A stretch of DNA of 64,000 nucleotides from Gammaproteobacteria bacterium (GCA_022071965.1 JAJVIQ010000022.1:1-64000), one strand, 5' to 3'. Positions 26,287-35,472 are shown, counted from the first letter of the stretch. The notes: generated from the letters alone by a model not told the origin. Program-made: numbers and translations.

Positions 26287-27015
26287 ATGAGGCCATTCGA
26301 ACGATTGCTGTATGCAACCGATGCGGAGTTGGCGAGGATATTCCGGCATCTGCAACCACCCGCGCCGGGGCAGCAGGAACGCCTGCTCGACGAGGAGGCG
26401 CGGGAGCTGGGCCTGGAGCGCGGACAGCTCATCTGCGCCTGCGGTTTCAACCCGAATCTGCTGCGCGTCCCGGCGCTGGTTCGCCTGCTCGGATACGCGA
26501 ATTTCGACGGCCTCTGGAAGAGCCGCAACCGGATATTCGTCGTGGACGCCTACCGGAGCCTGTCCATCGACGACATACTCGCGATCTATACCGTGCTCGG
26601 ACGGGGCGACGGCGATACGGCGTTCTCCGACCTCATCAAGGAGCGTCTCACGCAACTGGAGGAGAACATCGAGGCGACGATCAACCCGATCACGCTCGGG
26701 AGCTACAGACTCGAGGTGCGCAGCATCTACGGGCGGAATCTCGTGTCGCGCCGTTTCCTCGACTGGCGGCTGGGCGGCAGTTACGCCGTCCTGCGTCGGC
26801 AGACCGGGGAGGTGGCGATGATGCTGGACACCGGTCTCATCTCCCCGGCGGAGATCCTCGCCGAGCCCGGGGTGACCGTCGAGGAGAAGGTCCGGCTGGT
26901 GCAGGACGGCCTGATCCCGGTGGAGACGGCGCGCGAGCATCTCGCCGAGCCGTCGCTCTCCGACGGCGAGCGACGCGCGATGCAGCAGGCGATTGCCCGG
27001 GTTGCCGCGGGCTGA
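26287..27015 (+). CDS. Protein of unknown function, last gene of the antiporter/CMD-Rieske cassette
   Basis: A 242-residue soluble protein with no signal peptide or membrane helix. I do not recognise a domain. It has a mixed helical pattern, one CAC pair near residue 52, a strongly charged mid-region (IKERLTQLEENIEATI) and a helical C-terminus. Codon use and GC bias resemble the neighbours, so it looks like a real native gene. It follows the CMD-Rieske gene after 61 bases on the same strand and stops 34 bases before the converging transglutaminase operon. Confidence 0.65.
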   Translation: MRPFERLLYATDAELARIFRHLQPPAPGQQERLLDEEARELGLERGQLICACGFNPNLLRVPALVRLLGYANFDGLWKSRNRIFVVDAYRSLSIDDILAIYTVLGRGDGDTAFSDLIKERLTQLEENIEATINPITLGSYRLEVRSIYGRNLVSRRFLDWRLGGSYAVLRRQTGEVAMMLDTGLISPAEILAEPGVTVEEKVRLVQDGLIPVETAREHLAEPSLSDGERRAMQQAIARVAAG

Positions 27016-27049
27016 CGGCGGCGGCCGCGCCGCGCGGAGGATCGCGGAG

Positions 27050-29002
27050 TCAGCCGCGCGGGAGACTGGCGGCAAGTTGCAGCCGGGCGCGTTCCGATGG
27101 CGACAGCCCGCGCGGGTCGAAGCGGTGGCGGTTGTGCAGATCCAGCAGAGCGGCAAGGCGTTTGATCTCGGCCTGATCCGCTGACGGCAGCCGGTGCAGC
27201 CAGGCCCTCAGGGTTTCTCCGTCACGCGGCGGCGCGTGCCGACGGCTGAGGCGATCGACCAGCGCGTAGAATTCGGAATCCGCGCCGCGCATCGGGATCG
27301 AAGCCGGTCCGCTCGCGCGGCGACGCGCGCCGGCGCGGCCCGTGCCGCGCAACCTCCACAAAAGCAGCGCGAGCAGCGGCGGCAACATCCAGGGCAGGGC
27401 CGCGCGCAATCCGGCGCCGGAGGCGCGCACCTTCGACCACCGGTAACCGAGCCACGCCTTGATGTCCGTAAAGGCGAGCAGCGGGCTCGATGCCGCGTCC
27501 TCTTCAGCGCGCCACGTGGCCGGCGTGGTGTCCACGACCCGCCACGCCCCGCCGACGTGCGCCACCACCCATGCGTGCGCGTCGCGCTGTCGCGCGACAT
27601 AGCTGCCCTCGAGCGGACTGTATTCGGAGACCGAGTATCCCACCGCGTAGCGCGCGGGGATCCCGAGCTGGCGCAGCAGCAGCGCGGTAGCCGTGGCGAA
27701 GTACTCGCAGTGCCCGCTGCGGCGGTGGAGCAGAAATTCGTTGAGCGGCTGCGTCCAGGGCCCGCGACCGCGCTGCACCAGCGAGTAGCTGAAGTTTTGC
27801 CGGAAGAAGGTTTCGATCGCCTTCAGCCTGCCGTCGTCATTGCCGGGCAGGACGCCCAGCTCGGCGCTCACCCGGCTCAGCACCGATCGGTAGGCCTCAG
27901 GGACCGTCAAATCCCCCGGGCGCGGGTCGGGTTCGCCGCGCAGTTCCCCGCCGAATTCGACCTCGTAGCGGACATAGCCGGGGCGCGCGTCGGCCAGCAG
28001 CGCGCTCCCGTAGTGGCGCTGCAGCCCGAGGATGTCCGTGCTCGCCAGTCCGCAGGCCCCCTGGGGGACGGGGATCGCCTCCGGATCGTTCTTCACGGGC
28101 GCGGTGATGACGGCACGCATGACGTGCGCGGGCGGTTCCGCCAGGCGCCAGCGATGGCCGTCGCCATAGGGGTCGATGGCCGACATCGTGCTGTCCGTAT
28201 TGCGCCAGGTCCCGTGGCGAAACTCCTCGTAGGTCGATTCGCGCAGCAACAGCGGCCCGGCAAGCTCGCCATCGGTCTCGAGCCGCAGGCGAACGCGGTC
28301 GGAGAACTTCAGCCGTCCGAGCATGCCGATTGCCGTGAATGCCTGGTTCGGCGAGACGGATGCGACAAACGAATCCTGCATCCACCGCATCACCCAGAGT
28401 TCCACTTGCCCCTGCAGCTGATAAAGCCCCGATCGCGTGGCCAGGCCCGCGCCCAGGGCCGCCAGCACGCAGAGGGTCCACGGCAGGAGGCTCCGTCGCG
28501 ACCATCGCGGCGGTGCGAGCATGCCCACCAGCAGCGTGAAGGCGGCGAGCAGGAACGCATCGCTGGTCTTCGAGCCGACGCTGGCGGCGATGAGGCAGAC
28601 GATGACATAGGGCCGGGTGAGGTCGGCGAACCTCGGGACGTGCTCCAGCACGGTCCCGCGGGTGCGGCGCAGGCTCGCGAACAGCGCCGAGAGCGGAATG
28701 GCTCCGCCGACGCTGTAACGCTGCCCGACGAGCAGCGGCGCAAGCACGGCAGGCATCCACTCCAGGATGCGGTAGATGCCGCCCACCGCGTCGTCGCTGA
28801 AGCCGATGAACACCAGCGCGAGGAACAGCACACTGGTCACGTCCGCGATGCGCTGGAAGTCGGGCTCGTGCAACTCGAGGCGGCGGTGCAGGAACGGTCT
28901 CGCCTCGAACACCACGGCGAGTGGCAGGGCGACGTGGAAATGCCCGCTCTGCCAGCCCCATAGCAGGAGTGCCGCGGCGACGAGCAATGGCCGCTCGTTC
29001 AC
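27050..29002 (-). CDS. TgpA-type transglutaminase-like membrane protein
   Basis: A 650-residue protein. About five N-terminal membrane helices (DUF3488-like) precede a periplasmic transglutaminase-like core with Cys in SGHCEYFATA (near residue 400), His in QRDAHAWVV and Asp in RVVDTTPA. One further helix (near 535) and a cytosolic DUF4129-like tail follow. It starts with GTG at 29002, overlapping the DUF58 stop as GTGA. Relatives such as Pseudomonas TgpA are essential or envelope-related; the substrate is undefined. The long frame continues upstream into the DUF58 gene, but that part is a shadow. Confidence 0.87.
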   Translation of the reverse strand: MNERPLLVAAALLLWGWQSGHFHVALPLAVVFEARPFLHRRLELHEPDFQRIADVTSVLFLALVFIGFSDDAVGGIYRILEWMPAVLAPLLVGQRYSVGGAIPLSALFASLRRTRGTVLEHVPRFADLTRPYVIVCLIAASVGSKTSDAFLLAAFTLLVGMLAPPRWSRRSLLPWTLCVLAALGAGLATRSGLYQLQGQVELWVMRWMQDSFVASVSPNQAFTAIGMLGRLKFSDRVRLRLETDGELAGPLLLRESTYEEFRHGTWRNTDSTMSAIDPYGDGHRWRLAEPPAHVMRAVITAPVKNDPEAIPVPQGACGLASTDILGLQRHYGSALLADARPGYVRYEVEFGGELRGEPDPRPGDLTVPEAYRSVLSRVSAELGVLPGNDDGRLKAIETFFRQNFSYSLVQRGRGPWTQPLNEFLLHRRSGHCEYFATATALLLRQLGIPARYAVGYSVSEYSPLEGSYVARQRDAHAWVVAHVGGAWRVVDTTPATWRAEEDAASSPLLAFTDIKAWLGYRWSKVRASGAGLRAALPWMLPPLLALLLWRLRGTGRAGARRRASGPASIPMRGADSEFYALVDRLSRRHAPPRDGETLRAWLHRLPSADQAEIKRLAALLDLHNRHRFDPRGLSPSERARLQLAASLPRG

Positions 29003-30372
29003 GCGCTCACGCTCGCGGCCGGCGCGGCGCGTGAGACGTGCGCGCGGTGACGGGCGAGATCCTCCTCCATGGACTCCGGCCGCACCTCGAGCACGCCATC
29101 GGCATCCGTGACGGGCGCGGGCGATGCCCCGCGCGCGGTGACCAGACACTGCAACGGCACCCCGCGCGCCCGCAGCGCGCGCAGAAAGGCGCGCCGGGCC
29201 TCGTCCCAATGCGGCAGGACGACGATCGCTGCGCTGATCCGCGGCAGCACCGCAAGCACTTCGCGCATGAAGCGATGGAACTCCCCGGGCGGCGCGGGTT
29301 CGGCGCACGCCAGCAGCGCCAACTGGGCGTCGACCGTCCCGAGGCCGCGACCGGCGGAGCTCTCGAACAGTCGCGGACCCATGAGCATCAGATCGATCAC
29401 CATGTCGGCGGGATGATCGCCGGTCAGGTAGGAGGCGCCGATGGACAGCGCCGCCTCGAGCGGCAGACCGGGCGCCGTGCAGGTGTCGATGACCAATGCC
29501 AGCCGGCTCAGGTACTCGTTCTCGAACTGCTTGACGATGGGGGCGCCGGTCCGCGCCCAGCTGCGCCAGTGGATGTGGCGCAGCGCGTCGCCGTGCATGT
29601 ACTCCCGCAGCGCGAGGAACTCCTGTGAGTCGCCGACGTTGCTGGCGCGACGAACGCGGCCGGCCTGATGCCGTCGGGACATGCCGGCGTCGAGCGGCGG
29701 GACCGCGTACCGACGCGGCAGTATGAGCAGCCGGTCCGGCGCGCCGCACGATTGCAGGGCATTGATGAGTCCCAGCGGGTCGGGGATACAGAGGCTCGCA
29801 CGGCCGAAGTGCAGATAGCCTCGGCGCAACGGCTGCAGCGTCATCTCCAGCGAGGCAACGGCGCGCGGCGGCAGCGTGTGGCCGCGCTGCGCCGGGATGA
29901 GCCCGCCGCGGCGCGTGAGCGCCAGCCTGAGCCAACGCCGGAACCCGAGCCAGCGCTCCACTCGTCCGTCCAGGCCGTCCGGTTCGACGAAGCGCGCGTA
30001 CTCCTCGCGCGTCGGCCACGATGCGGTCAGTTCGTCGATGAGCTCGAATTCGGGCAGCGCCCGGGAGGACGAGAGGTTCGTGATCCGCAGCGCGTAGGTG
30101 AGCGGCACGCCGACCGTGCCGTACCGCGGCAGCTCACGCGACAAGGCGAGGGGCAGGCGCCGCCGCAGCAGGAAGACCGCCGCCACCAGCAGCAATCCCG
30201 TCGCGGCGGCGGCCACCTGCAGCGCCCGCGTGCGCGAGATGTCGATACCGAAGGCGGTGGCGACGATCGCCGCGGCGAGGATGGCGCGACCGGAGGGCGT
30301 GAAGCGCAGACGGAGCGCGCGGCCCATGTGCGCACCCCGGCGCAGTACCAGCATCTGAGCGGCGCGCCACAT
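28999..30372 (-). CDS. DUF58 domain protein
   Basis: A 457-residue protein with two N-terminal membrane helices (residues about 28-68) and a C-terminal vWA-like DUF58 region. The hallmark LREYMHGDALRHIHWRSWART occurs near residue 255 and the MIDAS-like VIDTCTA shortly after. DUF58 proteins are usually encoded between a MoxR ATPase and a transglutaminase, as here, and are thought to be partners or clients of MoxR. It starts 12 bases after moxR. ATGs at 30354 and 30327 are alternative starts. Confidence 0.87.
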   Translation of the reverse strand: MWRAAQMLVLRRGAHMGRALRLRFTPSGRAILAAAIVATAFGIDISRTRALQVAAAATGLLLVAAVFLLRRRLPLALSRELPRYGTVGVPLTYALRITNLSSSRALPEFELIDELTASWPTREEYARFVEPDGLDGRVERWLGFRRWLRLALTRRGGLIPAQRGHTLPPRAVASLEMTLQPLRRGYLHFGRASLCIPDPLGLINALQSCGAPDRLLILPRRYAVPPLDAGMSRRHQAGRVRRASNVGDSQEFLALREYMHGDALRHIHWRSWARTGAPIVKQFENEYLSRLALVIDTCTAPGLPLEAALSIGASYLTGDHPADMVIDLMLMGPRLFESSAGRGLGTVDAQLALLACAEPAPPGEFHRFMREVLAVLPRISAAIVVLPHWDEARRAFLRALRARGVPLQCLVTARGASPAPVTDADGVLEVRPESMEEDLARHRAHVSRAAPAASVSA

Positions 30373-30384
30373 GCGCGTTCGTGC

Positions 30385-31317
30385 CTAGCGCGGTACCGGC
30401 AGCCGCCGAAGGATGCCCTCGACGATCTGCGCTGCCGAGAGCCCGCCGAACTGGGCCTCGGCCTCCAGCCCGATCCGGTGGGCCAGCACCGGTATCGCCA
30501 GCTCCTGCACATAGTCGGGGGAGACGTAATCCATTCCGTCAGCGAGCGCCAATGCCTGCGAGGCCTTCAGGAGCGTTATGGAGGCGCGCGGGCTGGCGCC
30601 GAGACGGACCCCGGCGCCCGTGCGCGTGGCCGCGACGAGATCGACGATGTATCGCTTGATCTCTTCGCTGACCCGTATCGCCGTCACTGCCCGGCGCATG
30701 ACATGCACGTCATCCACGGTCGCCACCGCGCGCAGGTCCTCGAGCGGAGGATGGTCCTGATGCGCATCGAGTATCTCGATCTCCTGCGCCGGCGTCACGT
30801 ATCCCAGATGCAGCCGCAGGGCGAAACGATCGAGCTGCGCCTCGGGCAGGGGATAGGTACCGTGCGTCTCGACCGGGTTCTGGGTGGCAATCACGAAAAA
30901 CAGCTCGTCGAGCCGGTGCGTTTCCCCTTCCAGGCTGACCTGTGACTCCGCCATGGCCTCGAGGAGCGCGGATTGCGTGCGCGGCGAGGCGCGGTTGATC
31001 TCGTCGGCGAGAAGCACCGTGGTGAAGATGGGTCCACGGTGCAGTCGAAAGCTCTGGTCGCGCGGATTGTAGATCGAGGCGCCGAGTATGTCGGAGGGCA
31101 GCAGGTCGGGCGTGAACTGGATCCGCTGAAACGGCGCATCGACAGAACGGGCCAGCGCCTTGGCCAGGGTGGTCTTGCCGGTTCCCGGGTAGTCCTCGAT
31201 CAACACGTGCCCGCCGCTCGTGAACGCGGCGAGCAGCAGCCGAATCGCCGCGTGCTGGCCGCGTATCACCTGTTCAATATTCGCGGCGATGGCGGCGATC
31301 GAATCGTGAGGGGGCAT
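30385..31317 (-). CDS. MoxR-family AAA+ ATPase
   Basis: A 310-residue AAA+ ATPase. Walker A is YPGTGKTT near residue 44, Walker B VLLADEINRA near 105, sensor FFVIATQNPVE near 140, and the lid region LRRLPVPR ends the protein. MoxR ATPases act as chaperone-like remodelers for vWA/DUF58 partners. First gene of the moxR-DUF58-transglutaminase operon on the minus strand, with short gap and overlap between members. Confidence 0.92.
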   Translation of the reverse strand: MPPHDSIAAIAANIEQVIRGQHAAIRLLLAAFTSGGHVLIEDYPGTGKTTLAKALARSVDAPFQRIQFTPDLLPSDILGASIYNPRDQSFRLHRGPIFTTVLLADEINRASPRTQSALLEAMAESQVSLEGETHRLDELFFVIATQNPVETHGTYPLPEAQLDRFALRLHLGYVTPAQEIEILDAHQDHPPLEDLRAVATVDDVHVMRRAVTAIRVSEEIKRYIVDLVAATRTGAGVRLGASPRASITLLKASQALALADGMDYVSPDYVQELAIPVLAHRIGLEAEAQFGGLSAAQIVEGILRRLPVPR

Positions 31318-31450
31318 GGTCGGTGCTCGCGCTGGCCGTGACGCGCCCAGTTATCGGGTATTCATCCGCGAATTGCAACCGTGCGGCAGCGCGCTTCCGC
31401 GCAGCGCATTGCCGCGCGCGCCAGGGTGCGATGGACGGCGCGGCGGGCGC

Positions 31451-31864
31451 TCAGCCGCCGCGTTTGCGAGTGAAGTGCACGATGTGGCGCCGGTCGCGCT
31501 TGCCCGGCCGGCCGGCGAATTGCGGCGCGCTCGCCGCCGTCAGCCGCAGCTCGCGCGCCAGGGCCTGTCTGCGTTCGATGCTTTCGACTGTCTCCTCGTA
31601 GAGCGCCGCGGCCGCGGCCGCGGACTGGCGTTGACGCGACAGCGCCGCGACCCGAACGTCGGATTCGAACTGGCCGCGCCGTATGCGCAGCATGTCGCCG
31701 ATGCGCACGGGCCGCGCAGGCTTGGGTCGCTCGCCGTTGACCTCGATCTTGCCTGCCTTGATCGCCTCCTGCGCCAGTCCACGCGTCCTGAAGAAACGCG
31801 CCGCCCACAGCCATTTGTCGAGGCGCAGGTCGTCACCGCCGGGTTCGGGGAGTTTGCCTGTCAT
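31451..31864 (-). CDS. hslR: Heat shock protein 15 (S4-domain RNA-binding protein)
   Basis: A 137-residue protein, equal in length to typical Hsp15 (133). The S4 RNA-binding domain covers residues about 13-75 (LRLDKWLWAARFFRTRGLA, then GKIEVNGERPKPARPVRIGD). The C-terminus is basic (RPGKRDRRH). Hsp15 recycles erroneously dissociated 50S subunits carrying peptidyl-tRNA. The ATG at 31864 is chosen because the S4 domain begins soon after; the frame continues to 31933 but would run into the divergent moaB start region. Confidence 0.9.
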   Translation of the reverse strand: MTGKLPEPGGDDLRLDKWLWAARFFRTRGLAQEAIKAGKIEVNGERPKPARPVRIGDMLRIRRGQFESDVRVAALSRQRQSAAAAAALYEETVESIERRQALARELRLTAASAPQFAGRPGKRDRRHIVHFTRKRGG

Positions 31865-31934
31865 CGCTGCCGGGGGCGGGTGCAGTGATATGATACCCGA
31901 GGTCGATTCGATCTCCGCAGCCGTGAGCAACACG

Positions 31935-32462
31935 ATGGAGCACCGCAGTGAACGTCAGTTCGTCCCCCTGGGCATCGGCGTGCTGACCGTTTCCGACACG
32001 AGGCAACTGGACAACGACAGGTCCGGCGACACGCTGGTGGAGCGGCTGGAATCGGCGGGTCATCGCCTCGCGGGCCGTCGGATCTGCCGGGACGACGTAT
32101 ATGAGATCCGGGCGATCGTCTCGAACTGGCTGATCGAACCGGAGCTGCAGGTCGTGCTGATCACGGGTGGTACGGGCGTTACCGGCCGCGACGGCACGCC
32201 GGAGGCCGTGCGCGTACTGTTCGACAAGGAACTCGACGGCTTCGGGGAGATGTTCCGTGTACTGTCCTACGAGGAGATCAGGACCTCGACCCTGCAATCG
32301 CGCGCCATCGCCGGTGTGGCCAACGGTCGGTACGTGTTTTGCCTTCCGGGATCGCCCGGTGCATGCCGCACGGCCTGGGATCGGCTGATCGGCGACCAGC
32401 TCGATTACCGCACGCGCCCCTGCAATCTGGTCGAGCTGATGCCGCGCCTGCTCGAACGCTGA
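31935..32462 (+). CDS. moaB: Molybdenum cofactor biosynthesis protein B
   Basis: A 175-residue MoaB/Mog-fold protein. GIGVLTVSDTR opens the fold, LITGGTGVTGRD (near residue 78) is the molybdopterin-binding loop, and LPGSPGACRTAWD (near 140) the second family motif. In bacteria having both MoaB and MogA, MogA is the main adenylyltransferase; no mogA is in this window, so this copy may serve that role. A GTG four codons upstream (31923) is an alternative start. It is divergent from hslR and 23 kb from the other molybdenum cofactor genes. Confidence 0.92.
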   Translation: MEHRSERQFVPLGIGVLTVSDTRQLDNDRSGDTLVERLESAGHRLAGRRICRDDVYEIRAIVSNWLIEPELQVVLITGGTGVTGRDGTPEAVRVLFDKELDGFGEMFRVLSYEEIRTSTLQSRAIAGVANGRYVFCLPGSPGACRTAWDRLIGDQLDYRTRPCNLVELMPRLLER

Positions 32463-32767
32463 CCAGCGCGTCCAGGGGCACTCATGCCCGTCGTGCTTTG
32501 AACCGCCGGCCAGCTGGTGCTGCCCGACGCTTTCATGACCTTCACGCAGTACGCGCATCGGCGCGATCTCGGCGGCAGGCCCTGGTACATCGCCGCGCTC
32601 ATCGGCCGGGGTCACCGTGTTGTTCGGGTTCCGACATCAGGTTTCCGCCAGTCGCAGCGGGTATACGCGACACTCCCTGGCGCAGTTGACGATCGCGCAG
32701 GCGGCGCCGGCGCTCGCCGTGTTTGTACGGTCTGCGCTCGTGTTCATGCGAAGCCGCTCGGGCCCGA
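32463..32767. other. Long intergenic stretch downstream of moaB
   Basis: This 305-base gap lies between converging genes (moaB and the phytase-like gene). Apart from a possible 36-codon minus-strand frame at 32637-32747, I see no coding signal, strong hairpin with T-run or repeat. Several overlapping short frames exist on both strands but have shadow-like composition. Confidence 0.4.
32637..32747 (-). CDS. Possible 36-residue Cys-containing small protein
   Basis: ATG at 32747 lies 20 bases after the stop of the phytase-like gene on the same strand, so it could be read from the same transcript. The peptide carries three cysteines at 17, 22 and 26 (CX4CX3C) in CAIVNCARECRVYPLR. The ribosome-binding site is weak (GAGCGG). 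Composition differs from the surrounding shadow frames, but a frame this short could be chance. Confidence 0.28.
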   Translation of the reverse strand: MNTSADRTNTASAGAACAIVNCARECRVYPLRLAET

Positions 32768-33775
32768 CTACCTGTGGGCGTCGAGCTCGAAGTAGAGCAG
32801 CAGCGTGCTCTGCAGCGCGCTGTTGTTGTCGTCGCTGACCATGAAGTAGCGGTTGTCGCGATGGTGGGCGAGACCCTCGAAGTTGTCGAGAGACCATCCC
32901 CGCGTGTTGTCGAGTATCGCCAGGTCGTCGACGACCGTGGCGCCGCCGTTTGGCTGGCGCGCGGGATCCACGCGCAGGCGACGGATGGCGATGACAATCG
33001 GCGAGAATACGTTCCTGTAGCGACGTTCCAGTACCAGCAGCCCGCCCTGAGGCGTGCTGGCGAGGTCTACCAGCGAGCAGTGACTCTCCGCGACGGCCGG
33101 GAAGCTCCACGCCCGCGACCTCGCATCGAAGACGGAGTGGAGGTCGCGGGGCTGGCCGCGCAGCGGGCGTTGCGGAGCAAGCAGAAGACCGAGGACGGGA
33201 TCGAGCGCGATGCCCTCGAGCTGGCAGTTGCGGCAGGCATACCGTGAACCGTCCCCGAGCACCCCGGGCAGGGGTACGCCCGCGATCCATTGCCCGTTCG
33301 GGCGATAGCGTTCGACGCGCGGCGTACCCTCGAAGGAGATGAGCAGCTCCGCGTCCCCCGTCACCCCGTTGCTGCCGTTGACGATCGCCAGACCCTCGGC
33401 GTCGCCGAGGTAGTGCGGCAGCCTGTCCTGCTTCCTGCCGCGCAGGCCGTGGGCAGCCGTCAGCTCGACGCCAACGATGCGCCCTTCGTCGAAACGGGGT
33501 TGCATGTGCAGCAGATATCCGCGGTCGGAAACCGCGTATAGCAGCCCTTCGTCCTCGTCCCAGGCCAGACCCGACAGGCCGCTCGCGGAGTGATCGTCGA
33601 CCGGATCCTTGGCAAGGCGAACGGTCCCGAGCAGACGGATGCCCATGTAGGTGTCGCCTGTGCGATAGCGTGCCGAGATCTCCGTCGGCTCACCGATCTG
33701 CTTCGCGACGCCGGCGCCGGGAACGAGGATCGCGGCGGCGAGCAGACCGGCCGCGGACTGCCACGTCATGCCCAT
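32768..33775 (-). CDS. Exported phytase-like / esterase-like beta-propeller protein
   Basis: A 335-residue protein with an N-terminal signal peptide (hydrophobic residues about 8-22, cleavage near AGVAKQ). The body matches the phytase-like domain family (PF13449 type): SGLSGLAWDEDEGLLYAVSDRG near residue 65, GDAEGLAIVNG, QLEGIALDP and the closing NFEGLAHHRDNRYFMVSDDN. Members of this family are often annotated as esterase-like and act in the periplasm or outside; the true substrate is unknown. The ATG at 33775 is chosen to give a proper signal peptide; the frame runs much further upstream. Confidence 0.83.
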   Translation of the reverse strand: MGMTWQSAAGLLAAAILVPGAGVAKQIGEPTEISARYRTGDTYMGIRLLGTVRLAKDPVDDHSASGLSGLAWDEDEGLLYAVSDRGYLLHMQPRFDEGRIVGVELTAAHGLRGRKQDRLPHYLGDAEGLAIVNGSNGVTGDAELLISFEGTPRVERYRPNGQWIAGVPLPGVLGDGSRYACRNCQLEGIALDPVLGLLLAPQRPLRGQPRDLHSVFDARSRAWSFPAVAESHCSLVDLASTPQGGLLVLERRYRNVFSPIVIAIRRLRVDPARQPNGGATVVDDLAILDNTRGWSLDNFEGLAHHRDNRYFMVSDDNNSALQSTLLLYFELDAHR

Positions 33776-33853
33776 CGTTCGAATGATATCGCAGTTGCAC
33801 TCGAACTTCGGCGGGCGACAGCGTAGCCTCGAAGGCGTGAGAGGGGGTGAGAC

Positions 33854-34249
33854 GTGAGCAACCGGGTTTTTCTCCGGGTGGGAGCCTGGGCGGCGCTTCT
33901 GGCCGTCATCGCCGGAGCCTTCGGCGCGCACACCCTGCGGCCTCACGTCGACACGGAGGCGATGGCGACGTTCCGCACCGCCGTCCTTTACCACTCCCTG
34001 CATGCGCTCGCGCTGTTTGCCATCGGTGTATGGCGGGTTCCGCCGGCCATCCGGCTGTCGGTTCAACGGGCGTCGTGGTTGCTGACGGCGGGAATGCTGC
34101 TGTTCAGCGGCAGCCTCTACCTGCTGGTGGTGACCGGCTCAGGGTGGTGGGGAATGCTGACTCCGGTCGGCGGCTTGTCGTTGTGCGCGGGCTGGGCGTG
34201 GCTCGCGATGGTGACGGGCGGATCGGGGCAAGGCCCATCCGAGTCCTAA
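33854..34249 (+). CDS. DUF423 family inner-membrane protein
   Basis: A 131-residue protein with four hydrophobic segments. The family signature GAFGAHTLRPH (near residue 22) and TAVLYHSLHALALF are clear. It is homologous to E. coli YgdD; function is unknown. It starts with GTG at 33854 preceded by a G-rich GAGGGGGTGA. It is divergent from the phytase-like gene. Confidence 0.87.
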   Translation: MSNRVFLRVGAWAALLAVIAGAFGAHTLRPHVDTEAMATFRTAVLYHSLHALALFAIGVWRVPPAIRLSVQRASWLLTAGMLLFSGSLYLLVVTGSGWWGMLTPVGGLSLCAGWAWLAMVTGGSGQGPSES

Positions 34250-34389
34250 GCCTTTGTGTCGAAACTGGTTTTTATCCGCCAAATGCGGCATGATCGCGCC
34301 CGGCGAACGAGAACTGCGAACACCGACGGATTTGCCCGGTCGAATTTCTGATGAACTGCACCGGGGCCCGACAAGGACCAAGCGAAACT

Positions 34390-35430
34390 ATGAGTCACAA
34401 GGAAATCTTTGCCTTTGAGGATGAACGTGCACGCAAGCGGCACGGGTTGAGCGCACTCCTGATGCTGCTCACCAGTCTCTCCGTCTCGGCGGAGACATTC
34501 GTGCTACCCGCCAACGGCGACAACGTCATCGGCTCCCTCAACATCGCCACCGTACCGCCGAACGCGCGCGCCGTGGACGTCGCGATGGCCTACGACCAGG
34601 GTTATCAGGAGTTGAAGATCGCGAACCCGGGTGTGGACATGATCGCGCACAACACATTCGCGGAGGTCGTGGTACCCAGTCAGTACGTGCTGCCGGACAG
34701 CCCCAGGGAGGGCATCGTCATCAACGTGCCCGAGATGCGCCTGTACTACTACCCCAAGCGGCCGGAGGGGCAACCGCAGGTGGTCGTCACGCATCCCGTC
34801 AGCATCGGCCGGGAGGACTGGACGACCCCTCACGGAGTCACGAAGGTGGTCAAGAAGATCGAGAACCCCACCTGGGTGCCGCCGGCATCCATACGCGCAG
34901 AGCACCTGCGCGACTGGGGAGAGGTATTGCCGGCAGTAGTTCCTCCCGGCCCGAACAATCCGATGGGTCTTTTCAAGCTGCAACTCGGACTGTCGAAGTA
35001 TTACATTCACGGCACCGACGTGGCGAAGGTCGAGGGCATCGGGATGAGGGTGACCCACGGCTGTATCCGCATGTATCCCAAGGACATCGAGTCGTTGTTC
35101 CATCAGGTGGAAGTCGGCACGCCGGTGCGCATCGTCAATCAGCCCATCAAGCTCGGACGGCTGAATGGCGCGTTGTACCTCGAGGCACATCCCCACCTCG
35201 AGGAGGATCCGACTGCCGCGCACGATCAGTACGACAACGTCGTCAATCAGCTGATCAAGGTGATCGGCGAGTCCGGATCGGAGGTGGACTGGAATCAGAT
35301 TCGAAGCGCCATCGGGATGCGCAACGGAATTCCGGTGGCGATAGGCCAGTGGTTCCATCAACCGGCTGGGCAGCGCACGGCGGATGTTGCCGGCGAACCG
35401 CCTCAGGCCGCGGGCGACCAGGTCTGGTGA
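34390..35430 (+). CDS. L,D-transpeptidase (YkuD family), likely Lpp-attaching
   Basis: A 346-residue periplasmic enzyme. A signal peptide ends near residue 34 (LLTSLSVSAET). A LysM-like stretch follows (VDVAMAYDQGYQELKIANPG), then the YkuD catalytic domain at about 105-260 with HGTD and MRVTHGCIRMYPKD carrying the catalytic Cys. This is the ErfK/YbiS/YcfS/YnhG layout, whose members crosslink peptidoglycan or attach Braun lipoprotein to it. The convergent neighbour is an Lpp-like lipoprotein ending in Arg-Lys, which makes the attachment role likely. The ATG at 34390 has AAGGA about 12 bases upstream. Confidence 0.9.
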   Translation: MSHKEIFAFEDERARKRHGLSALLMLLTSLSVSAETFVLPANGDNVIGSLNIATVPPNARAVDVAMAYDQGYQELKIANPGVDMIAHNTFAEVVVPSQYVLPDSPREGIVINVPEMRLYYYPKRPEGQPQVVVTHPVSIGREDWTTPHGVTKVVKKIENPTWVPPASIRAEHLRDWGEVLPAVVPPGPNNPMGLFKLQLGLSKYYIHGTDVAKVEGIGMRVTHGCIRMYPKDIESLFHQVEVGTPVRIVNQPIKLGRLNGALYLEAHPHLEEDPTAAHDQYDNVVNQLIKVIGESGSEVDWNQIRSAIGMRNGIPVAIGQWFHQPAGQRTADVAGEPPQAAGDQVW

Positions 35431-35438
35431 CCGGGCTC

Positions 35439-35456
35439 CCGCCGCTGGGGCGGCGG
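35439..35456 (+). terminator. Hairpin after the L,D-transpeptidase gene
   Basis: Perfect seven-base arms CCGCCGC and GCGGCGG with a four-base loop, starting nine bases after the stop codon. No T-run follows, so it may only protect the 3' end or need Rho. Confidence 0.4.
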
Positions 35457-35472
35457 AAGTCTCGCGGTAAAG

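Noticed and set aside
29003-30019. Upstream extension of the transglutaminase frame
   Set aside because: The extension overlaps the DUF58 gene in another frame and is Arg/Ala noise; the GTG at 29002 gives the proper first helix and a GTGA overlap.
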